Shown: in pieces, positions 51,459-62,081 of the stretch
How positions within the stretch are numbered: the first letter of the stretch is position 1
Layout of the letters: each line of letters starts with the position of its first letter
Source of the DNA: Onchocerca volvulus
Taxonomy: Eukaryota; Nematoda; Chromadorea; Rhabditida; Onchocercidae
Length of the DNA stretch: 64,000 bases
NCBI GenBank assembly: GCA_000499405.2
Contig: HG738140.1
Coordinates: 9,203,560-9,267,559 of the forward strand
Direction: 5' to 3'
The notes under the pieces: model-generated
Told to the model about the DNA's origin: nothing
Databases searched by the model: none
Seen by the model: only the letters and a program-made list of their open reading frames with translations
Made by a program: the position numbers and the translations under genes

Positions 51459-54400
51459 CTGAAAATAATGTTACAGTGAAGTATTGCTTTTTCAGTTGAG
51501 GTGATCGCACAATTAGAAAGCACGCATATCAACGTTTTTTTATACAACATTGAAGTAATCACGGTGATTTTTTTGCTTATTGTTTAAGTGTTTTATAATT
51601 TAATTTTACTCAATTTTCCTGAAATTAGGAGATCCCTGAATTTGAAAATTTCGTCTTAGTTTTCTCATTTCAATTTTCTCTACATTGAATTTTCATTTGT
51701 ATGAAAACTTAGAATTTTTTTATTAGATTCCATGCATTCAGTTTAATTCGACTAAATTTATATTTTGGTTTCAATCATATATAATCTTATCCAACATTTT
51801 TAATCTTCAGAGCAAATTTAGGCAAAACTCGTATACCAATACCACTTTCGTTGAAGCTATAATCATTTTTGATCATAAATAGCTATTTCTTCAGATTTTT
51901 CAGAAATACTTTTAGATGACCATATTCTTAATAAGTGATTATTCATTTATATTCAAAACACGACCTTATTTTCAAAAAGATCAAAGTTCATAAAATCATC
52001 ATATTTCAAATATATTTGAAAAGATAAGAATTTTCATGAAGTTTTACCTATTTCGAGATAGAAATTTCCACATTGTACATATTTTGTTCTTTTTTGATGA
52101 CCGAGTACCACAGATAAGTGCCAGATTTTACATAATTAGTAAATTAATACTTCGATAAGTTGAATGCATCACTTCATTCTAAATTAACTTTCTAATCAAA
52201 ATTTAATCCCGAATCAAAGATTTAACCCCATGTTCTCGATAAGAATCACCAAGGTGGTATATGGTATCAAAAATTTTAACAAAAATCTCATCCTCCAATG
52301 AATGATTTCGGAGACTTTATGGCGCCGCCTCCAGTTTCATTGCTCCGCCTTCCTTCTTGCTTTCTTATTCTCGTGCATATGGTGGGTGTGCCGTCGTTTT
52401 TTTTTTTTTTTTGCAAACTGCAAGCATTGCACGTAGTGATGACACATGTTTGCGGTAGTGAATTGTATGGACACATGAGATGATGAAATAACAATTAAAA
52501 AGATTGCCGATGAGCCATTGGTCACAACGTCGTGATTAGTCAAGAAAAATAGAGACAAAATTTAAAAATTTATATTTGATAGAAACAAATTTCAAGAATT
52601 CAAATTCTTGGTCAGCAATGTATAAATTAGAGTAGATCATTGCCATCAAGCAATGCTACAAATAACAGAATGTTTTAGATCTATAATATCGATTAATTAT
52701 TTTATATCTTTCAGTTCTTGATTTGAAATCATCCTTCAATTACAAAACATTACACATATTAATATTAGCATTCATGAATGGGTACAAAGTTGCTGTCAAA
52801 ATTTGAACGAATGAATTTGCAACTTCTCAATCACTTTAAACTCTTTTTTAAATTTTGCAAAATAAAATGAACGTAAGTAAATAAGTAATAAGCTACTCCC
52901 CCTGCACCGGCTATGAACTCTTCAAGTTTCTTTTTGAAACAGTGAAACTTTATTATCAAATATTTGAGAGTACTTCTTCAAAGCTGTAGTAAAAGGACAG
53001 ATAATGATGAAAAATCTTAACAAATAGTTTCAGTTCTATTTTCCTGAATATTTTCACCTTATTTTATTGAATGCATTTAATAAAAAAGATCAATTTTGGA
53101 ATTTTTCAGACATTCGATTTTAAAGCAATTCAAAGGAATCAGAAAATACTACTTATATCTTATTTCGTAGCCAAGTTCCCAGAGAATCTTTGAAAAATCA
53201 ACAATTACAGGTATTTTTAGCACTTAACTTGTTATCTTGTCAAATAATTTGCATGATGCGTGACACTGCTGATACTTTTAATGTTTATTTCCTTCAGAAA
53301 ATTTCGTTTCATTTCACAAATTATATCATTTTGTTATTTCACAGTGTTTGTACTTATCAACATATCAAACGGAGAATTTAAAAAAATAACAACTTATCCA
53401 CCATTCTATTTCAATCAACTATGCACCCTTCATATATGACTTCAAAATCTTCCTTATTTTTTTTAGAAAATTGGAAAGGTTTCTAAGACATATAATTAAT
53501 CTTTGCATTATTTATTATAATAGTAAAAGGAATATGTGATCTTGCTGTTCACAGTTCCCAATTTTATTTTGAGCTTTTATGGCATGTTATAGTAGATACT
53601 ATGAAGGAAGAAGAAGACAATGAAAACTGAGAAAATAAAGTGATTTGATTGATTGATTGGTTGAGTGATTGATTCTATTTGTGCAAAAAAGATGATTGTT
53701 AAAGAGTAGTAGGATTAGAGATCAAATTTATCCGAGATTTGGGGATTTTCTTTTTTGCGGTAAAATGAAGTGCAAGTATAGAACTATTACAGTCTATTCT
53801 ATTATTCCTTGTGAGACGAACGCAAATGCAAATTTTTACAGCAGACAGTTTTTTTCAGTTTCTTTTTCATTAGTGTATTTGATTACTCTGAAATTGAGAC
53901 GAAAAGTTAAACTGATAAAGAATTGCGGAATTGCGAGGCAGATATGTTTAATGTAGATCATAAGAGAGAAAAGAGGATGATCAGAACGAAAATTATATGA
54001 TATTTCATTGTTTCATCAGTCGGTAAGATCAATTTAGTTTGACAGCAATTTCTTTCTTATCAGTATTGCATTTTGCTTTGTCTAGCTAATTAGTCTCTGA
54101 TATTTTAACACGGCATCCCTCCTTTGTGCTTATATTAATATTAGCGTGTTATTACCGCTGCTGTATTTTGACTTATTTATTTACACTCACATGATGAAAT
54201 AACCTACCAGATTTGCATACAATCGGTTTTGGCCATCGTATATCATGGCCTTTTTTTTCTATGGCTAACTATTGGTCTCATAGCCAGAAAATGTGAAAGA
54301 AACAAGTTTTATTTCTTCTAAGCAAAGGAGGAAATGATGATTTGTTCCAATTTTTCTTTTTTTTTTCATATAATAGTTTTGGAAAAAGAGAAAATTGAAA

Positions 54401-54993
54401 ATTTAGAAAATTAGTTATAAGGGTTATTATTTTAGGTGAAAATTAGTCACAAGTTTCAAATAAAAATTAGCTGCAATGAGTTATTATTTTAGATTTGTAT
54501 GAATTCGTGTCACTCATATTAGTGTTTGCAAAAGTTTTCTGCGAATGCGTGCAGTGAAAAATATTTGATAGATAGAAATATTACAGTAATGAGCAGCTTG
54601 TGGTTCGATTAAATCATTTCTGATGTGCAAGAGAGCAGCATTTTTTCCAGCAGACGTAAATTGACCTTCTCTTGGGCAACCTAAATTAAATGACCACTCT
54701 CAACAAAGATTTATAATCAGAGATTAGAAATCGACGTTAGAAATCAAAAAACTAGGTGGACAGAGAATAGAAATAGTGACTTGCAGAGAATTAAAAAAGG
54801 CAAGATAGAAAGTCAGCTGTTTGTGGCAATCGTTGCATTTAGAATTTGTTTGCTCGATCATTGAAAGATGAAAAACCTAATTTATCAGATGGCTGAAATA
54901 GGAAAATGGAATACTACGAGAGAGGTCAGGTTACAGGGAAAGAAATGAAGATGGAGTATTGAATTTGATGAGAGAATTGAAGAGATGTTGAAT

Positions 54994-55625
54994 TTGACCA
55001 GAGAGCTCGATCTCTTTAATAGTTGACCCCAAAGAATGCTGAACAAATCCATCTATGCTACCCTCTCAACATAGTCAAATGAATGACCAACTGTCCACTT
55101 TCTTTGCTTGTTTTTTCGAGAGAGAGGGACTGAAAATTGAAGAAGAGAGGGGTCATCGTCCTCCAAAATGACCTTTTCTCCTTTTCACTCGCTTCCCAAA
55201 TATTTTTTGATTGCACATTGTTAATGATAATGATAGTTGTCTGGAAACATTACTGGATTTCAATCCTGACCTTTGTTTTCCGAATTTCTTCTTTTGCTAA
55301 TAATTCTCGCAAAAACATCGAAAAAAAGGACGCTCTCTCGAAGTTCTACTTTTTTTCTACATCATGGAAACATTTCATATTTTTTGCTTCAATATCCTGA
55401 AGTGATTATCTGGACTTTATTAATTTTACATAGTTTAGAAAGAAGGCTATCATAGCAAAAGGTATAGTAGTAGATCAGAACCAATAATATCATTTCAAAT
55501 TAAAAACACTAATTGCCAAAATTTTTTTGCAAAATAAAGTAATATCACCAAACAAAAGAATAAAGCATAGTTTGACCCGAGATCAGAGAACTCCATCTCT
55601 TTAATAACTGACCCCAAAGAATGCT
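54994..55625. repeat. Dispersed direct repeat pair
   Basis: Copies at 54994-55040 and 55572-55625 share TTGACC, GAGA(A/G)CTC, ATCTCTTTAATA and TGACCCCAAAGAATGCT in the same order, about 580 bases apart. A hairpin begins three bases after the second copy. Confidence 0.8.
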
Positions 55626-55627
55626 CT

Positions 55628-55676
55628 AGAAAGTTAGAGGATATTTTTGGAGTTCAAAAATATCCTCTAACTTTCT
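55628..55676. repeat. Perfect hairpin, 22-base arms, 5-base loop
   Basis: The arms 55628-55649 and 55655-55676 are exact reverse complements (core GTTAGAGGATATTTTTG) around the loop GAGTT. A further CTAG on each side nearly extends the stem. Confidence 0.95.
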
Positions 55677-55892
55677 TCTAGTGAATTTCAAAAGGTCCAA
55701 AAGCAAATTTTTCGCTATAATAAATTTTTGGTTTGGTTATGAGCGTGTAAAAAGATGAAAAAAAGGCATGTAATTCAAATGAAAAAATGCCCTTGGATTG
55801 TTCGAATTTTTTTTTTTGTGATTTATTCATTTTGAAGGGTTTATGCCACTATTATTGCTACTGGTCTAAAACGATGCGAGGTAAGACGCAGG

Positions 55893-55955
55893 CAGTGTTG
55901 GGAAAAAGTAGTTATCGGAGCACCGAGCCGAGCTCTGATACCTACAATTTGTCGG
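55893..55955. mobile_element. Possible terminal fragment of a DNA transposon or MITE
   Basis: CAGTGTTGGGAAAAAGTAGT has the look of an hAT-type terminal inverted repeat (CAG at the tip). It is followed by a subterminal imperfect palindrome, AGTTATCGGAGC against GCTCTGATACCT, far richer in GC than its surroundings. No matching second end and no transposase frame were seen, so this is at most a decayed end. Confidence 0.3.
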
Positions 55956-58900
55956 CCGGTTAGCTGTGGATTTTTTTTTTTGGCGTAAAAAGCGAGTTTT
56001 CAAAAATGGATTTTTTTGTCCGAAACGAGGGGAAGAGGAATTTTTTCACTGCACACATAATAATTCTTCAATTCGTTAAGCTATTCATTCAAACGTGGAA
56101 CAAAGAATGTTGAAAAAAGTTTGGAGTTGAGAGGTAACGACGGAGTTCGGCGTTTGGTTGGCTATAATGGGAAGAATTGAAGCTGGCGACTACTGAAGGG
56201 ACGACGAGTGCGCATTCCTTCTGTAACTCATCCATATTAAACGATTTTTTGTAGCGAATTGTTCGACATCGATCCATATGTGTGCCCGATCTATCTATCG
56301 TTTTTTGCTTGGCGTCGAATTATTTGTGTAACTGGCCGTTGCTGGCTGTTTTTACTCACCAAAATTTGCGGAATTTTTTTCCCTGGCCTTTAATATGAGG
56401 CAGCAGAGAGTTTTAAAAGAAATGATGACTGGTTCAATTTGCTCAGCTAATCACAATTTACATTTCCATCTCATCCATAAAATTTTGCTAATAACATTGT
56501 TAAACTCTATTTTATTGTTAATTGACATTTCACATTTACATCACTTTTGAAATGGACCGCTTCCGATGATTATCTTAGTCAGTTTGAAAGTTTAAGAAAA
56601 CTAATATGCTCGAATTATTGCTAATTTAAATTGCTTTGAAATGGTACTACCCTTTTCGATGTATACATTCGCATCGGTCATTTGATCATTTTGTTCATTG
56701 GTTATGCAAAGTTTCGGAAACTTTGAAAAAACAATAACATTTCGCTTGATTTAATCTCGAAAAATTCACCTGGTCACCTAATCTCAAAAATTCAATATTA
56801 TACGAAAAGACTTATGGATTTTTAAAAAAAAAAAGTTTTTTAAAGACGAACCATTTTGTCATGTCAATATTTTGAAACACTTTTTGTCTGAAAACTTCGA
56901 AAAAGTAAATTTTAATGAAACGTAGTATTTTAACTAACTGTCAAATAATATGCATCAATCAATTTTGAGAACAAAATTTCTTTAATGAACAACTCAAATA
57001 ATGGTGCTAAGAGATACAAAGCGATAATAAATCATTGCTTTTTAAATAAGTAATTTTCTACGGCCATAAAAAAATCGTAGGATTGCTTTGTTTTTTTCTT
57101 TTTTTCATTTTTCATAGAGAATATATTGCTGAAATCTCCTTATAATTTTCTTCATTTCCGAAAATAAATTCCGTTTTTCATATTTAGGAACATGTGATGC
57201 TTTTTTTCTTCATTTTCTCTCAAGACTCAAAATTGTAATTTTGAAATTCATCGAATTTTTTTGATATTGATATTTCCTATTCTTTTTTTCTTTTAGTTTT
57301 GATTCAAGATGAATAAAATTTTAAAAATTGATTTTTAATTGAAAGTTCCTGAATACATCTTAGGAAACATGATTTTCAGCTTCCTAAATTTGCCCGATCC
57401 ATAATGCTGTTGATTTCTTGGCATTATTTTACATAGAATTTAGTTTTAGTTATCGATAAACAGTAACGCTTGAATTATCCTGAAGATCTGAATTAATGGT
57501 AAGATTTGGGATCGTTTTGCTAAAGTACAGTAGTGTTTAATAAATTTTTTTGTGACACTTTTTCATTTTAATTAACGAAAAATCAAGTAAAAAAAGTGGA
57601 AGTTTGGAATTATTCTTTCTATTCTTGTTCAAAGTCACAAAAATACGACTTGCATCATTAATTTGTTGAGGTAATCCAAAATCGAAAGGTACTAAGTTCA
57701 GAGGGGTTGTTAAAACAAAGTTGTATATTATCTTACAGCTTCTAAGGAAATATATTAAGAATAATCTAAAGTTATTATCAGGCGGATGAGTCATTCTGAA
57801 AATTGATAATGAGGAAGGTTGGATGATTCTGTGGACACGCACAGTGATTCAGAAGTCATCTATTTAAATAAAGAATGTAAGCCAAATTCGCATGGACATA
57901 CATGGAATCAGCGAATTGAATATTTCAAAAAATGTTGCCAGAAATAATGATTTGGTGAGTTATGCTATTTCAATGTTTTGCGAACCGAAAAATTAAAATT
58001 TCTTTTAGCGAAGCGATTTCACTGTCTTGGAAAGATGATTATCTTCTGCTGTTCCAAATCTAGAAGTCTTCTAATTTAAATTACAATTTCGAAAAATTAT
58101 AAAAATTTAAATGAAACATTTTGTTAGAAAAGATTATTAGCTTATTGCCCGAATTTTCCAATTTGACGTGCTCTTTTAATTTCAAAGTTCGTGCAAACTT
58201 AATTATTAAGCATTTGATTGACTTAGTCATATGTCATATGTATTTGCCATTTCAAAGCATTTTATTTTAAACTATTGAAATTTGTAACACATAATTTGAT
58301 TTACAACTCAGACTTATGAAATTTACATCTTTAGTTTGGTCATTACTGCATAATATGTTCTTTTGCATACTGATATTCATTTAAAACTTCTCGCGGATTA
58401 CAATTAAAGCACAAAAAAAAGTAAGTTTTGACAACTTCAGTGTTGCTAAACTATAAAATTTAAATTTACTGGTTTAAATATCAGGACTCTTTTTTTTATT
58501 GCCTCCTGATTTTATGTTGAACAAAAGAATTTCATTATGATAATTGGTTTAATTGAAAATGTCAATCCTTTCGTTTTATTTAGATCTTTTCTGATGATCT
58601 TACTCTGTTTTTCTTTTTTTTGCAGAATTAAGTTACTATGAATTTTTTTGAGAAAACGTTCTAGTTTTGATTTTGTTATCTTCAATTAATTTCAATATCG
58701 AGGTTTTTGCTTCGAAATAAAAAAAGCAAAAATGAATTACTACGATAGTAGATACGCATCTGATCTTTGATACTCTCAAAACTTCTTTTTGATAAGTCAC
58801 AAATATTGATGATAATAATTGATCTTACTAGTTGCTGTCTCGAATTTGAACTATTCAAGTTACTCAGTTAGTGCTTTTTTTTTTTCTCAGCATGGAAAGA

Positions 58901-61298
58901 GGTAGCGAGAAAAGGATGTCTGAAAAGTGAATGGTTTAGCATTTGAGATGACCTTTAAAAGGTCAGGAACTTGATACGATAAAAATTTCCCTATCATCAT
59001 CTCGTTTAAAACGTCTTTGTTCCCTACTGTTAATTTCCTCAGCATATCTAGCGCTATTTATGTTATGTTATTAAAAAGTTCAGAAATTTTTTTCTACCGA
59101 ATTTAAAATCAGGAACGATCCGATGGTGAATTTCCTGCCAGTGCCGGGCGCCATCGTCACCATCATCACTCGCTATTCCTTTATCCATCCTAATGTCGCT
59201 TTTGCTTCATGCATTCTGGTTTCTTTTGAAAACAAAAAAAAATTCATTTCTCTCAGAAATTTCGTCTTTTTTTTTTTTAGATTTTAGGACGAATGGCAAA
59301 TAGAGAGACAGACAAATACATACACAAATATATATGTATAAAAATATATAGTGAGTGATATGTGTATGGGCAAGGGAGAGAAAGACATATTAAATTGTTG
59401 TGAGTTTTGTGGATTTTTGACTTTTTTTTTTTTAGTATTTTAAGCAAACATTTAATCAGAAAAAATTATCAGCACGCTTTTAGAAAATTATCATAATGCT
59501 TCTCTCCCGATAATTCTTAATGTAACATTGTAAAAGATACCTTAACATATTCTTTGACCTATTTTACAACGTCCATTGTGTGAACATTTTTTTGCTTGCA
59601 TTATTTACATTTATTTTCTTGCTTAACTGTCGCTATTAAAAGTTCTGAATAGGTTCATTTCAATTAAAATCTTAAATTTTTATCATAATTCGATCTTTAA
59701 CAGCATATCTTCTATCGCAAATGAGAACAGGCAAAGATGTTCCCAGAAAGTTGCTCAATTGGTAAGCAAAGATTTTTAAAATTAGCTGAAATATTTGAGA
59801 TATATTGCTATTATTTTTGAAAAAATGTTTTGCAAATCACTTTTCTTTAATAAATAAATGTAAATTTGAATCTGAATAAGCATTTTGAAATATTTTAGAA
59901 ATGAAAAAAATGAAAGGTAGTAATAGATTTCAGTTGATATTTAATGACCATGACTGATATTCAACCTGGGATCTATTGGTAAATTTGTATCTGAATAAAT
60001 TGAACATTTTGGCGCGGAACAATTTCATATGAAAATTAAGTTTAGTTAGAAAATCTTGGATTTATTCCGAAATTTTCCACTGATAATTTACAAGAGTAAA
60101 ATTTTTATTAAATAATCTATAAATATATCAGAGACAATGTAAACCCATTTATTGATGGCATTATTAATTGTCAAATGATCCTTCACTTTTCATCGCTATG
60201 AAACACGACAAGTAAACTTGTAATAAATTTTGGTAGTCGTTTTAAAACTGCATATTTATATCATGCATATGAGTCATACAACAGTATTTCGGCATTTCCA
60301 ACTTTTTTATTTAAATCTGATAGGTATCCAAAACATATTTTTTGAATACTTTTGTACTTTGACCTTTAACTGTTCTTTATTTTTTTTCACTATATATTAA
60401 GAAGTGAAAACTGAGGTAAATATTCGCTTAAGTAATGATATATTACGCATAAATTCTGGCACATTTTCCAAAAAAAAAATGACAGATTAACAATTAAATT
60501 TGAATGGCTTTTTTTTCTTTTGACTTTAGATATTTACATTCATGTTTTGCTTTTTTTAGCTACATATTATATCTTGCAAATACTCGTAAAAATAATTTTG
60601 ATCATTCCGCTAATTTCAACATAATTTTTTTGCAAATTCTCCGAAAAAGCATAACTTTTAAGTAAATGCAAGAAAAACTAAATGTTCATTGATGTTTCTG
60701 TTTAAAAACCTGAATTCCTTGTTTAGATTTTTATAAACAGCATGAAGAATTTTATCTTATGAATGATTAAAACATTTTCTTAGAATTATTACAATATTCA
60801 AAAAATCAGAAAATCTTCAGATATTCTACTACTTTCATAACAATTCTGAATTCCTCTTTTTTTTTTTTGTTTTCATATCATTTTTATCTTTTTCCAACAT
60901 AGTACTTTTGCAATTTTTTCTTTCCGATAATAAAAATAGTGCTAACGGTTATTCAGTTTTTAATGAAGTTAGTGCAATAAAAACATCAAAATTTCAATGG
61001 TGCATCCTTAAAATGCTTTATTTTTCTGTTGTATTCTACAATAACAAATCTACCGGTTTCTGCTCTCTAAAGTAATGTTTGTGCAGCTGTTTTAGCTTTT
61101 ATCACTTCTTTTTTGGTTAATTTTGATGTGTTTTCGTAATAAGGATCCTTTGCTTGTTTTACTTGCCACTTAAACTTTTCTCAATCCAATTATTTGTTTT
61201 TTAACATTTAATTGCTCATTTTAAAATTTATTTCATTATAAATTTTTCGTGAAAGTATTACTGAAATTGGATAAATTATATTACTTTTTATCTGTTAG

Positions 61299-61398
61299 CA
61301 TTGCGGTCGGATGAATCGGGAAAGGAAGCGATCATTAGCTTCAATTTGTCAAAACTGGGAATGGTTCTTCCGGGAATTTCGGAGAATAACACATACTT
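61299..61398 (+). CDS. Candidate internal exon, unknown product
   Basis: Acceptor tttatctgttag, 32 open codons of clearly raised GC (LRSDESGKEAIISFNLSKLG, then MVLPGISENNTY), and a strong donor CTT/GTAAGAAATAG, entering in phase 1 and leaving in phase 2. The family is not recognised. The opposite strand is also open (EIPGRTIPSF) but has a weaker acceptor and no donor, so plus is preferred. Confidence 0.35.
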
Positions 61399-62002
61399 GT
61401 AAGAAATAGGCAAGAAATAGAGTTTCTCAAATATGAAACTTTTATTTATTTCTTGAACAGTGAATCCAAATTAGGATTCTATTGCTGGATATTTAGCAGT
61501 TAATCGTCTTTCATTCCGATCTTCCAATTTTTATGCAGTAATTGAGGTGAAATATCCGGATTATTTATTTTAACGAAAAGTAATTTATAAATTTTTAACG
61601 GATCTTTTTTTCGAAGAATTTTTAACTAGTCAACGGCTATAGAAGATTACAGCAAAAGTCTAACGATTTTAATTGAAAATAATGTGTTGTTTTTCTCTCT
61701 GTTAAAATACTATTTTCTCCAAAATCGATTAATAAATAATTAAATTTAGAAACAACAACCTATGAAATTTATTTTATTCATCATAAAATTAACTACATTA
61801 TTTAACACCCATTACTTCTCGTTTGATTTATCACAAGTTTATAAAATGCATTTAATCTAACATTGCTATTTTTATGTTTTCGTTTCACACCACAAAATTT
61901 ATGAAATTTCCATGATGTAAAGGCATGTTGATTGATGGCCTAATGTGAAGTTTTTGAGATGTTGGCCAGGATGAGAGAGGAAAGATAAACTGGCTTGCTT
62001 AC
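61399..62002. other. AT-rich interval, nothing seen
   Basis: No coding or structural feature could be supported. Confidence 0.5.
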
Positions 62003-62081
62003 CCATCTGTTTGCCAAGTACAGCAATTTTGATACTTTTTTTGATGGCGTCAGGGCTGACCTTTTTAAATGAAATTTTCAA
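62003..62081 (-). CDS. Candidate start exon of a Ras-like small GTPase (partial)
   Basis: ATG at 62081, 26 codons ending IKKSIKIAVLGKQM plus one base, then a strong donor ATGG/GTAAGC. Ras-like GTPases begin with a KIAVLG-type strand leading into the phosphate-binding loop GxxxxGK[ST]; here the strand and the first four loop residues (GKQM) are present and the intron would split the loop. A next exon should start with two bases and then Gly-Lys-Ser or Gly-Lys-Thr. It was not found, and the exons for the DxxG and NKxD motifs were not found either, so the gene would have very long introns. The ras-like call is inferred from one motif. Confidence 0.45.

Larger units (their letters stand above)
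51459..61298. other. Gene-poor region with repeats and GC-raised islands
   Basis: No gene could be assembled. GC-raised islands lie at 52290-52500, 55850-56400 (62-codon minus frame at 56089-56277) and 59100-59230. In the last, a minus-strand ATG at 59188 opens 30 codons (MDKGIASDDGDDGARHWQEI, then HHRIVPDFKF) to a possible donor at 59098 in phase 1. The 55850-56400 island could be a promoter. The repeats are listed separately. Confidence 0.4.

Noticed and set aside
55890..55960. Resemblance to miR-34 (GGCAGTGT and GGTTAGCTG both present)
   Set aside because: The two pieces are separated by about 50 bases and do not form the mature sequence.
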